64,000 nt of DNA, taken from positions 1 to 64,000 of the forward strand of contig SWBL01000221.1 in the NCBI GenBank assembly GCA_024195585.1. The letters run 5' to 3'. Source of the DNA: Aureobasidium sp. EXF-3400. Its lineage: Eukaryota; Ascomycota; Dothideomycetes; Dothideales; Saccotheciaceae. Numbering within the stretch: the stretch's first letter is position 1; each line of letters starts with the position of its first letter. Made by a program: the position numbers and the translations under genes. The notes beneath the pieces were generated by a model, which saw nothing but the letters and a program-made list of their open reading frames with translations, did no database searches and was not told the DNA's origin. Positions 12,519 to 21,996 of this stretch are shown piece after piece.

Positions 12519-13960
12519 TTACAACTTTATTATTATTTTTTTCCCTTGCATATCCTAGCGACTGCCGGCACAAGCCTCAATTCTCTGAATTTTCTACACT
12601 GGCATCGACAGAACAGATTAGATACCCATTTCATCATAGCCAAATGACTAGCCACTATTGTTTCCTAATCATCTCGGTCACCCCGGTCGACATATCTCAA
12701 CCTTTCCATTCATTCCCTCCGTGTCTGACTCTCTGCCTTGTTACGCTCCGGCTAGATCATCTCCACTTTGCCTGCAGCTATCTAGACTATTGATCTTCTG
12801 CCGCCTTTGAGCCCTAAAGATGCAGCTTGAAGATACCAAGCCTTCTCAGCTACACAACCATGACTCGAAACAAGACCTGAATCCTCCGGATCAAAACTCC
12901 CAATGCCCTAATGATTCGAGTTGTACAACGATCAGAGTATCAAAAACATACCGTCATGGAATCAAAGAAACCAGACGTTTAAAGTTAGAGTTATACCGGG
13001 TGGATTTTCGGCAGAAGATACGCTTCTCTTACCAGTCCAACGAGGAATCAGGAAAAACGACTTTTTATCAGGCCCCGATTTGAATCTGAGATCTTTTGGT
13101 TACCTCATGAAGACTGGATAGTACGTAGGTGGAGTTGACTGCAGAAGGTAGATAGAAGTCTAGAAGACAGGACGGGCAAATGTGCTTTGCTTGTGCTAGG
13201 ACGCTTCTCCAACCAACGTGGGATGGATGCTATTCTCAGGGCAAACTTGTGTCCGAGTCAGTCTGGACACATGTTCGCTGCCACAGCATTCGCGAGGCGT
13301 ACTTCCGCCAAGCGGGAAGCGTCAGAGACAGACTTCTTGGAGAAGCCATATTCGTTCTGTCCAGATGTTAGGGAAAGAAGACGCGTACTTTGGTGGCTTG
13401 GAGAGCTGAATGTGGATAACAAGGAATGTCACTGCCTCGAGTCAAGGGCCAAGAGAAGGAATTCAACTAGAGTTGACAGGTCTTGTAGAGAGGCTCAGCT
13501 GCAGCTGGCTGTCCGGTAGTTAGCTGTAGGTTTCATGGTGCTGGGATTTGGTAGTCTGATGCCGGATCATGCAGTCCCTGACTCGGTGGATAATTGTGGT
13601 GATAGGTACCTTCCCACGTGGTGGCTACCTAGATGTCTTCCAAGTTTACATGTGTTCAAGGAGACATCTGGTCTGGCGGGGACTCGGGGAAGTAGTTTCT
13701 GGCCGGTCGTCGGAGACTTTGGCCGAGGTCGGGGTCTGTGGGGACAAGCAGCTTGTCAAACCAGGATACAGCTTGCACAAAGCAAGAGAGCTGGAGTAAT
13801 TGACTGCGATGCCTTGAGAGACAACGACTCTGAGCTTGTCTGCCAAGTTTTATTGATGTAGGTAGCAGGTTGGTTTGGTCTTGTAGTATGGCACGCGACA
13901 GGACTTGAATCACAGACGCACCGTCTGCACTGCATATCAACACAAATACCAATATCAGCA
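12519..13960. other. Gene-free 1.4 kb upstream of NPR3
   Basis: Pyrimidine-rich stretches follow the preceding stop codon. The ORFs at 12820-13083 and 13187-13519 show no family features or splice support and are not called. Likely contains the NPR3 promoter. Confidence 0.5.
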
Positions 13961-16519
13961 ATGCCCATCAGACCATTCAGTCTCCCGCCGAACCCATCGC
14001 TGGTGGCTGTCATACTCATCATCCGAACCCGATCCGGTCCGCGACTGGTCTTTCATTATCCCGGTGTTCCTGAGGCGATTCAGCGCAACACATCATGGCA
14101 CTTTGGATCTGCCAACAGCGACTCGGAGGATGGAGGTAGCTCGTCTGATGACGATCAGACTGTAGGTTCTGATGATACGAGCACGACATCTTCGCGACAG
14201 ACTGCAAGACCGAGTATCGCATCGCAGAGTCGTGCTGCCGAAACAATCTCTTCCCGAAGGACTACTCGCACATTGCACTCGGATGCTCCAGACAACGATG
14301 AAGATGACGATGATCTCGACAACTTGGACGTCGAGGCGCTGGACTTGAACTCTTCTCCTGTCGACAAGCCTGCCCCAGCTATTACGGCTAACAATGCACC
14401 TCACGACCGCACGACGAGCGCCACACGACATGAAAACACCACGACTGATAAGCGTAATACTCCTGAATGGGAGAAACTATTGGGATACCCAGTCGAAGGA
14501 CTAGAGATGATGCTTTCGCCTCCCTCAAGCATGCACAAGAAGCGTTTCGAGGTCATGCTGGACGATCTGGTCTTTCTAGGATACCCTATCTTTGTGCGTG
14601 ACGACGGTACCTGGAAGAAAAAGAAGACCAAGAGGAGGGCTGCAACACAAGACGGAAAGAGCAGTCAGGGAGGCAACGAAGCCGATGATGACGAGGCAAA
14701 CGACAGCGGCAGCGATAACGAAAACGAGGATGGGGAAGAAGGCACTGCGGGAAACGAAATGTTTAGTCCACCACTATCGCCTCTGACACCTCGTCGGCCG
14801 CCTGAGAACGGAGATCTGCCTCGCAGCTATAAATCAGAGGCTGCAATGTCCGAAGCTGCCTCAGAAACTGGCAGTGCTAATAGTAATCAGGATGACATGA
14901 CCATGTTCCACGTCGTCTTTGTCATGAATCCTCCTGCGCTGGAATACCACATCCGTCTTCAAGAAATGTATGACAATGTCGTCAAGAAGACTGCTAAAGC
15001 CCTTCGCTACGAACAAGCACGTTCAAATGCCATCTACCAAGATGCCAAAAAGATGCAGTCTCTCAAAGCACAAGCCAAGGAAAACAAGACACCAATGTCG
15101 GTGCTGTGGCCGAACTTGATCTCTAGCTGCTCGTTGGCAAAAGCGATTGCTATTCTGTATACAAGTATCGCAAGCAACAAGATCGCGCATATCAGTATCG
15201 GGGAGGGCTTTGAGGCAAGTATTCAGATTCCTCAGGCCATATCAACGCCATATGTGCCAACGCCCACAGAGCCTCAACTACCTGGTCTGTGGCTCACCAC
15301 TGCCAATAGTCTGTCTGATGATGGTCAGAGTCTCAGTCCACATGCGGCTCTCCTCTTGCTCGAAGACAAAGACGTCATGCTCAAAGACATTGAGGGTGAT
15401 GGCAAGGAACTGGGCTCTCCGCTCGCCTTCTTCATCCGCGAGCTCACACCCACAAAATCGTTGACCAAGCTCTCTACTGCATTATCATTACCACTCTCCG
15501 ATGTGCAGTTCCTCGCCCGCCATCTCATCTACTGGCGTCGCGCCAGAGCAATCCCTCCGTTACATATCCGCGATACTTACATTGTATCTCCCAACTGCGA
15601 CATGCGTCAACTTACAAAAGCCATGCCGCTATACGCTCAACGGTTCTCTGCTCTTCCATCGTTACCAAAAATGCTACAAAACCTGAGTGGCAAGCCTATA
15701 CAATATGGTTTCTTGATTCCTAGTAAGGACCACAAACCAGCTTACATGGACATTTTGGCTTGGCTGCTCAGAGGAGGTTGGGTGACCCAACTTCGAACCT
15801 TTGCTTGGGTCAAGGTATCGCCTGCAGTCAAAGCCGCTGTAGCCATCAAGATGCGACAAGACTTTGAAGATAAAATGGCAAAACGACCTCCATCTGCATT
15901 CAGCAAGACTTCGGCTGCTGCAAACTCCAGAGTAAGCAGCAACAGTGCAGAATCCAGAAGAGTCTCTGAAGATCCCTTTGACGCAATCTCCGAGGTCGCG
16001 AGTAGTAGATTGAGTATCTCGAGCTCGGCACAATTATTGTCACCTACATTGAGTAGATCGGCAAGTGATGCAGGCAGCAATGGCAGTGGCAGAACTGCTA
16101 TCCCACCTCCCGCTGGACCTCAGCGCGCAGACACATCACCGAATCTGCACGCGACCAGAGAATTAGCACCTTCGCCGCCATCTATTCTTTCCAACAGCAG
16201 TGTTTCTGGCCACGAAGACGACAACTCGACTGTTCATTCTGCAGCATTGCCATCCACAGATCCTAGCACGTATGAGCAAACGTTGGTATTGAGCCCGCAT
16301 AAAGCGAGCACGGAGGAAAGTAGATGGTTGGCGTATATCGGGCAGCATTTGATGGATGAGGAAATCAAGGAGTATTGGGGCGTTTTGGTCAAGCATTTTG
16401 ATGGTAAGAGGGCTATGGAAGAGATTGCGGCCAGAGAGGGCTTGAAGAGGAGTAAAGTTCAAGGGTTATTGCAGAAGTTGGAGCAGGAAGGGGTTTTGTA
16501 TGTGGTTCGGCACTGGTAG
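13961..16519 (+). CDS. NPR3: Nitrogen permease regulator 3 (SEACIT/GATOR1 subunit)
   Basis: Single-exon 852-aa protein. With Npr2 and Iml1 it forms the GTPase-activating SEACIT complex, which restrains TORC1 at the vacuole when amino acids are scarce. The N terminus, NPSLVAVILIIRTRSGP then RLVFHYPG, is the roadblock/longin-like start of the NPR3 family. An acidic insert (NDEDDDDLDNLDVEALDL) follows, then EWEKLLGYPVEGLEMMLSP, MFHVVFVMNPPALEYH with the helical SLAKAIAILYTSIAS, and LSDVQFLARHLIYWRRARAI. The C-terminal winged helix ends in LLQKLEQEGVLYVVRHW. Two low-complexity inserts (about residues 45-155 and 650-760) make it longer than yeast-type relatives but not broken. Confidence 0.93.
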   Translation: MPIRPFSLPPNPSLVAVILIIRTRSGPRLVFHYPGVPEAIQRNTSWHFGSANSDSEDGGSSSDDDQTVGSDDTSTTSSRQTARPSIASQSRAAETISSRRTTRTLHSDAPDNDEDDDDLDNLDVEALDLNSSPVDKPAPAITANNAPHDRTTSATRHENTTTDKRNTPEWEKLLGYPVEGLEMMLSPPSSMHKKRFEVMLDDLVFLGYPIFVRDDGTWKKKKTKRRAATQDGKSSQGGNEADDDEANDSGSDNENEDGEEGTAGNEMFSPPLSPLTPRRPPENGDLPRSYKSEAAMSEAASETGSANSNQDDMTMFHVVFVMNPPALEYHIRLQEMYDNVVKKTAKALRYEQARSNAIYQDAKKMQSLKAQAKENKTPMSVLWPNLISSCSLAKAIAILYTSIASNKIAHISIGEGFEASIQIPQAISTPYVPTPTEPQLPGLWLTTANSLSDDGQSLSPHAALLLLEDKDVMLKDIEGDGKELGSPLAFFIRELTPTKSLTKLSTALSLPLSDVQFLARHLIYWRRARAIPPLHIRDTYIVSPNCDMRQLTKAMPLYAQRFSALPSLPKMLQNLSGKPIQYGFLIPSKDHKPAYMDILAWLLRGGWVTQLRTFAWVKVSPAVKAAVAIKMRQDFEDKMAKRPPSAFSKTSAAANSRVSSNSAESRRVSEDPFDAISEVASSRLSISSSAQLLSPTLSRSASDAGSNGSGRTAIPPPAGPQRADTSPNLHATRELAPSPPSILSNSSVSGHEDDNSTVHSAALPSTDPSTYEQTLVLSPHKASTEESRWLAYIGQHLMDEEIKEYWGVLVKHFDGKRAMEEIAAREGLKRSKVQGLLQKLEQEGVLYVVRHW

Positions 16520-16658
16520 ATGGTAAACAAACAGATAGAGTCGATTCATGCCAGTTGTGTATCCTTTTAGCTCTTCGTGTGTGCGAGAGTGTGTGATTCG
16601 TATGTTTCTGATGCTTTGGTGGGTATATGTAACGTCATCCAGTCATTCATTTCCGTCA

Positions 16659-17366
16659 CTACGAGAGTCTCTGCCTCACCTCTCTGTCCTCTCCTCTCAT
16701 ACCACCCAGGGCATCTTGCACAAGCTCCCGCAGCTGCTGTTGCACCTCTTCACTCTGGAAATCAGGTCGGGCAGCCAACTCTTCAATCCTCCTTCTAAAC
16801 TCTGGGTCTGGCGCTTCACCAACCTCATCTTCTGCCATGGTACCTAGATCAATCTTAACACCATGGGGAAGCGGCGGCGGAGGAACCGCTCCATTTGTGT
16901 CTTCGCCAGGAGCAACAGTGCCAGCACCAGCCTCTTGCGCCGAAGGGTTTCCTGTCTGGGCAAGAATAGAAGCAGCCGCACCTCCCGGCACCAGCGAAGC
17001 CAAATACGCAGCCACGTCTGGGAAATCACCCTCTTGCTCGAACTTCTCTGCTGCAGTTTGACCCTCCTCGTTCTTGTGTGTGGTATCGACGTTGCATTGC
17101 TCGACGAGGAATTTTGCCATGTCTAGGGTTTCGACGGAGAACAAACAGGTCTCGTCATCTTCGTCGACGAGGTTTGGGTTGACGGAGTAGGTGGAGAGCA
17201 GGGTTTGAATGAGTTGGGGGTGGTTGTAGGAGGCGGCGGCGTGGAGGAGAGAGTAGCCGTGGCGGTCTTGTTGTGAGGCTAGTTCGGGGCTGGTTTGGAG
17301 GTGCTGGAGGACTTGGTCGGGCTTGTCGGCGGCGAGATTGAGGAGTTTGTCGATTGTTTGCGCCAT
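16659..17366 (-). CDS. Ankyrin-repeat protein
   Basis: Small 235-aa cytosolic or nuclear protein, single exon. Ankyrin repeats occupy roughly residues 25-130: DRHGYSLLHAAASYNHPQLIQTLL, an imperfect repeat with DEDDETCLFSVETLDMAKFLVE, and NEEGQTAAEKFEQEGDFPDVAAYL. The C-terminal half has a Pro/Gly-rich linker (VPPPPLPHGVKIDLGTMAED) and a charged helix ending near GGMRGEDREVRQRLS. The layout resembles the short ankyrin protein of yeast (YCR051W type), whose role is unknown. The ORF is open to 17483, but the first 39 codons look like leader, and MAQTIDKLLNLAADKPD is the natural start. Divergent from TRL1 with 473 bp between the starts. Confidence 0.85.
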   Translation of the reverse strand: MAQTIDKLLNLAADKPDQVLQHLQTSPELASQQDRHGYSLLHAAASYNHPQLIQTLLSTYSVNPNLVDEDDETCLFSVETLDMAKFLVEQCNVDTTHKNEEGQTAAEKFEQEGDFPDVAAYLASLVPGGAAASILAQTGNPSAQEAGAGTVAPGEDTNGAVPPPPLPHGVKIDLGTMAEDEVGEAPDPEFRRRIEELAARPDFQSEEVQQQLRELVQDALGGMRGEDREVRQRLS

Positions 17367-17839
17367 GGTGTGATGTAGGTTTTGTGTGAGAGTGTTTTGG
17401 ACGCTTGAAAAGGTGGATAAAGAAGGCCTGGCGCCAGGCGTCTGGAGCTTCTTTTTTCTGATGTCAGGTTGATGCCCCTCCATTCGAGAAAAGTTGCCCG
17501 TTTCGTGACACCGCCTGAGTCATGTGTTCGGTGTCGATATCTCTTAGATTGGGTTTAGAGACGACACAGATGCTACATCGACTCTCCGCTTGCGAGTGAG
17601 TCATTGGAGCCATGTAATGCACCACTTCACAGAGTCGGTGTGAACTGATAGTTGGAAATGCCAAGGAGTGGTGTGAGAAAGAAGAAGGAGCATTGCAGTT
17701 GCATCGCACCGCGACGACGCTAATGACTCAAAATTTCGGGCGCGCCTCGAGCACTTTCTTAGCTATCCATCAACATTTCATCACACATAAAACCCATCAA
17801 TTTCTCTTCTCATCCGAGCCTTGAATCAATTCATCAATC
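17367..17839. other. Divergent promoter, ankyrin gene / TRL1
   Basis: 473 bp between two start codons on opposite strands. AT-rich, CAAT-rich leader just before 17840 (repeated atcaat/tcatcaa). No coding sequence. Confidence 0.6.
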
Positions 17840-20287
17840 ATGGCTCACCGCGATGAGGCTCCCTACCGTCCTCAGGATGCCCACGAGGTGTCTGAGATGA
17901 TCCGCGGCCTGACCAGCCATATCAAAGGCAATGGTGGAAAGGGTGGTTTCTCATGCAAGAAAGCTACTTTCAACGTGACCAATTCAAACATCAAAGTCGA
18001 CTCCTGGAAGATGCAGGATTGGGATTACAAGAAGCAAAACCTTCCAACCTATGCCAGAGGTCTTTTCACAACCACAAACTCCAAAGGTCAGCCTGAGATC
18101 GTCACCAGAGGATACGACAAGTTCTTCAATCACGGCGAGGTCAGGAAGACGGAATGGAGAAATGTCGAGAACAACACACGTGGGCCCTATGAGCTCAGTG
18201 TCAAGGAGAACGGTTGCATCATCTTTCTTTCTGGTCTCGAGGATGGTTCTCTTCTAGTCTGCAGCAAGCATTCGACTGGTCCTCGCGGCGATGCAGATCT
18301 CAGTCACGCAATCGCCGGTGAGAAGTGGGTTGACAAACACCTTGCTTCTGTTGGAAAATCAAAGAAGGATCTAGCTGCCAAGCTTCGTGCCATGAACGCA
18401 ACTGCTGTTGCTGAGTTGTGTGACGATGAGTTCGAAGAGCACGTCCTGGCATACAACCCGGAAACCGCTGGTCTCTATCTCCATGGAATCAACCTCAATC
18501 TTCCCGAGTTCGTTACATACCCCCATCACCTTGTCGACAGGTTCGCATCTGAATGGGGATTCAAGCACACAATGTTCATCACAGAGAACGAAATCACCAA
18601 GGTCAAATCTTTCCTGGACAAGGTTGCAGAGACTGGAAGCTATCACGGCAGAGAAACCGAGGGCTTCGTCATTAGATGCCAGGCCCGAGAGACTCCCGAC
18701 ACACCATTTGAGGACTGGTTCTTCAAGTACAAGTTCGAGGAGCCCTATCTCATGTACCGACAGTGGAGGGAATGCACAAAAGCTATCATCGCGCAAAGAC
18801 AGCCCAGGTACAAGAAGCACAAGGAAATCACTGAAGAATACCTTCACTATGCTCGTAAACGACTGAAGGAGGACCCAAACCTCGGAAAGGAGTACAACCA
18901 GAACCATGGCATCATCAAGCTTAGAGACGACTTTTTGGCAAAGCGTGGGCTGAAGGGCTCCGACATAATACGTCAGGAGTTGGAGAAGGGCGACCAGCAT
19001 GGCATGGGCATAGATCGCAATGTTGTGCTCGTTCCTGTTGCTACCATTGGTTGTGGCAAGACTACTGTCGCTCTTGCGCTCTGCAAGCTCTTCGGATGGG
19101 GTCATATCCAGAACGACAACATCACTCAGAAGCCCAAGCCACAGAGATTTGCACAGGCAATTTGTGACGGTCTTATCGACTACCCAGTTATGATTGCTGA
19201 CAGAAACAACCACCAGCGTCGAGAGAGAAAGCAGATATTCGATGATGTGTCCAAAACCGTTCCTCAAGCCCACTTCGTTGCTCTTAACTATGTTCACGAT
19301 AGTGCCAACTACGATCAGATCAAGCAGGCCACACGAGAGCGCGTGCTGAGTAGAGGAGACAACCATCAGACTATCCAAGCCGGTTCCAAGGGACAGCACG
19401 AGATCATTGGTATCATGGACGGCTTCATGCAACGTTTCGAGTCAGTCAATGTGGAGCGTGAACCTGATAGCTCCTTCGAGCATGTCATTGATCTGGACGT
19501 GTCAGCCTCATCGCGCGAGAATCTAGAAACTGTTGTTTCTCAGCTCAACGCAGAATTTCCCAAGCTCTTCGGCACGATGCCTTCTGGTGAAGATCTTGAC
19601 AAGGCAATCGAAGCAGCTCTCAACGACTACAAGCCTGATATCAAGCACGAAATCAGTGGAAGCAACAAATACAAGAACAAGGCACTCCAGCGCGGTGCCA
19701 ACGGTACCAATGGACAGCCAGCACAGAAGCCCCCTAAGCTTGAGTACTTTAGCGCAACACTGGATTCCAAGCGTGTTATGAGCATTCTTGACGCAGTTTT
19801 CCGTGATGCCGATCTCGACACCGCAAAGACATATCGCGTATTACAGTCACAGAACCGTGTCCAGTCCGAGTTCCATGTCACATTGATGCACCGCGCTTCC
19901 GCTTCTCAGCACAAGGATTACTGGGAGCAGCTTACTGAGGCTCACACAACCGCCGCAAGCAAGCCTGATGCCGCCCCTGAGCCAGTTCTCGGCAGTTGCA
20001 AAGTGTTGCTTGAGCGTCTTGTCTGGGATGGCAGACTGATGTGTTTCGTCGTTCGCATGATTCCCGACGAGAAGGATCAGAGTGGTATGCAGTGGCGCAG
20101 CGTCAACGAGACTGCTCACATCACTGTCGGCACCGTTAGCCCAGACGTCAAGCCTAAGGAAAGTAATGACTTGTTGAAGAGATGGCTGCAGTCTGGAAGT
20201 GGTGGTAGCACCGGTATTGGTGAGATCACTATCAAGGGTCATGTAGAGTTGCCTGCTACTGTCAAGAGTGTCCTGCAGAAGCATTGA
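17840..20287 (+). CDS. TRL1: Fungal tRNA ligase Trl1 (ligase-kinase-cyclic phosphodiesterase)
   Basis: Trifunctional enzyme that heals and seals tRNA exons after intron removal, and joins HAC1-type mRNA exons in the unfolded protein response. Single exon, 815 aa. The N-terminal adenylyltransferase has nucleotidyl-lysine motif KENG with Lys at about residue 122, and the later ligase motif EGFVIRC. The central polynucleotide kinase has P-loop GCGKTT at about 404-409. The C-terminal cyclic phosphodiesterase has the two HxT motifs, FHVTLMH (His about 679) and AHITVGT (His about 760). All three active sites are intact and the length is normal for fungi. A 353-aa frame on the opposite strand (18371-19432) is a shadow. 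Confidence 0.97.
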   Translation: MAHRDEAPYRPQDAHEVSEMIRGLTSHIKGNGGKGGFSCKKATFNVTNSNIKVDSWKMQDWDYKKQNLPTYARGLFTTTNSKGQPEIVTRGYDKFFNHGEVRKTEWRNVENNTRGPYELSVKENGCIIFLSGLEDGSLLVCSKHSTGPRGDADLSHAIAGEKWVDKHLASVGKSKKDLAAKLRAMNATAVAELCDDEFEEHVLAYNPETAGLYLHGINLNLPEFVTYPHHLVDRFASEWGFKHTMFITENEITKVKSFLDKVAETGSYHGRETEGFVIRCQARETPDTPFEDWFFKYKFEEPYLMYRQWRECTKAIIAQRQPRYKKHKEITEEYLHYARKRLKEDPNLGKEYNQNHGIIKLRDDFLAKRGLKGSDIIRQELEKGDQHGMGIDRNVVLVPVATIGCGKTTVALALCKLFGWGHIQNDNITQKPKPQRFAQAICDGLIDYPVMIADRNNHQRRERKQIFDDVSKTVPQAHFVALNYVHDSANYDQIKQATRERVLSRGDNHQTIQAGSKGQHEIIGIMDGFMQRFESVNVEREPDSSFEHVIDLDVSASSRENLETVVSQLNAEFPKLFGTMPSGEDLDKAIEAALNDYKPDIKHEISGSNKYKNKALQRGANGTNGQPAQKPPKLEYFSATLDSKRVMSILDAVFRDADLDTAKTYRVLQSQNRVQSEFHVTLMHRASASQHKDYWEQLTEAHTTAASKPDAAPEPVLGSCKVLLERLVWDGRLMCFVVRMIPDEKDQSGMQWRSVNETAHITVGTVSPDVKPKESNDLLKRWLQSGSGGSTGIGEITIKGHVELPATVKSVLQKH

Positions 20288-20787
20288 GTTGCTGGCGGAA
20301 AACAGGGGTTATGTCTTGATGACGGTATTAGCTTTGGAAGGAATCAATGAGCATTACGAGCAGATTGCATTGCTGAGAAAGAAAGTGTTCAAGCGGAAAA
20401 ATATGTTAATCTTGTCAGCTCTTATTTCATGCGCATCAATTCATGGTTGAAGCTTCATAGCGATATGGATTGCAAGTAGTCGTTGTCGTCGGCTAGAACC
20501 ACCTCTAATTGGTCACGTCCCACCGGATAAATACAGTACACAATTGCGGGACATCCCAAAGGAGCGCCCTCCGCCAAAGTCTAAACAACGTTCCATCTCA
20601 CCTTCCAGAAGTTCCCTCTCTTCTTTGTCTCCCGGATTACTCTCTTGTGCTCGTTGTACAGAGTCTCTGCTCGACACCTGGATTTTTCCGGCATCTTTGA
20701 GAAAGAGCTTATCACCAGTCCTCAAGATAATTTACTACAACCGTCTGCTTGATATAGCCTCAAGGACACTCAACCTTGTCGAAAACA
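20288..20787. other. Intergenic TRL1 / aldo-keto reductase
   Basis: 500 bp; 3' UTR of TRL1 and promoter of the reductase. A TATA-like ggataaatac lies near 20525. No gene supported. Confidence 0.5.
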
Positions 20788-21996
20788 ATGTCCAACACTA
20801 CTCTACGACCGCGAGGCGACCTCGCCTCTGAAATAACACCCATAGTAATGGGCGGAGCAGCATGGTCACACCAACTAAACCCCGACGCCGAAACCCGACC
20901 CATCATCCCCGTCATCCTGAAAGCATTCGAGCAAGGCATTCGCACAATCGACACATCACCTTACTACGAGCCCTCTGAAAAGATTCTCGGAAAAGCTCTT
21001 GCAGACCCTGCTATCAGCATCAAGTACTCACGCAGAGATTACTTCTTGATGACCAAAGTGGGCAGGATAGCTTCTGAAGAGTTTAACTATTCGCCAGCTT
21101 GGGTAAGAGAGTCTGTGGAGAGGAGTTTACACCGTTTCCAAACTGCATATCTGGATGTGGTGTTTTGCCACGATGTGGAGTTTGTTTCCGACGATGCTGT
21201 TGTTGCTGCAATAACTACGCTTTGGGAATTTGTCGCTGTGGGCAAAGTCAGATATGTAGGTATCTCCGGCTATCCGATTGAAAAGTTGGTCAAAGTGGCT
21301 AGATTGTGTAAAGAAAAGTTGGGAAAGCCAGTGGATATTGTGCAGAATTGGGGACAGTTGACGCTGCAGAATACGAAACTGAGGACAGAGGGGTTGGAGG
21401 CATTGGCATTGGCTGGAGTTGCTGTGGTGTGCAGTAGCTCGCCGCTGAACATTGGGTTGCTCAGGGCACAGGGTGTGCCTATTGGGTGAGTTTTTACAAT
21501 TCTTGTCTTGCTTCTTGTCACAACTTCGCTCTTCGCGTTATACATCTTATCTTCGATACTCAACACTACTAACAACGAAAACAGAAACCTTGGAGACTGG
21601 CATCCCGCACCTTCTGGCCTACGCCTCGCAGCCGCAAACGCAGCAACATTTGTCGGGAACCACGGCGACGACCTCGCAAGCGTAGCCCTCCGCTTCGCCG
21701 TCCGCGAAACAGCGCGCAAAGCTTCTAATCTCCCATCTATGGCATTAATCATGGGCCCAGGCAGTGTAGCAGAAGTGGAAAGTTGTGCTGCTGCTGCCAA
21801 CAGCGTCAAAGATCAAAAAATAAAGGGAAGATTTGGGGATTTGAGGGATGGGGTTGTGGTTGATGAGGAAGGAGTCAAAAAAGATCAGAAATTGGTGGAT
21901 GGGGTGAGGGAGATTTTGGGAGAGTGGATTGATTATTCGTTTGTTAGTCCGCCTGAGGGATGGGAGGTCGAGGCTGGCAAGATGGGAACTTGGTAA
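20788..21996 (+). CDS. Aldo/keto reductase, D-arabinose 1-dehydrogenase (Ara2) type
   Basis: Cytosolic NAD(P)-dependent oxidoreductase of 369 aa in two exons (20788-21485, 21585-21996; 99-nt intron). The catalytic tetrad is visible: Asp55 in TIDTSPYY, Tyr60, Lys90 in FLMTKVGR and His128 in VVFCHDVEF. ISGYPIEKLVKVA and the C-terminal Ser/Arg-rich cofactor region (LIMGPGSVAEVE) follow the family order. GGAAWSHQLNPD and the short NWGQLTLQN segment resemble the Ara2 subgroup, which oxidises D-arabinose toward D-erythroascorbate. This subgroup call is inference from overall pattern. ATG at 20788 has an A-rich upstream context and is the first ATG in the frame. Confidence 0.88.

Noticed and set aside
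13187..13519. 110-aa ORF upstream of NPR3
   Set aside because: No conserved motif; three overlapping frames open by chance in the same stretch.
18371..19432. 353-aa open frame antisense to TRL1
   Set aside because: Mirror of a real, motif-complete gene on the other strand; Leu/Val/Ser-rich shadow composition.
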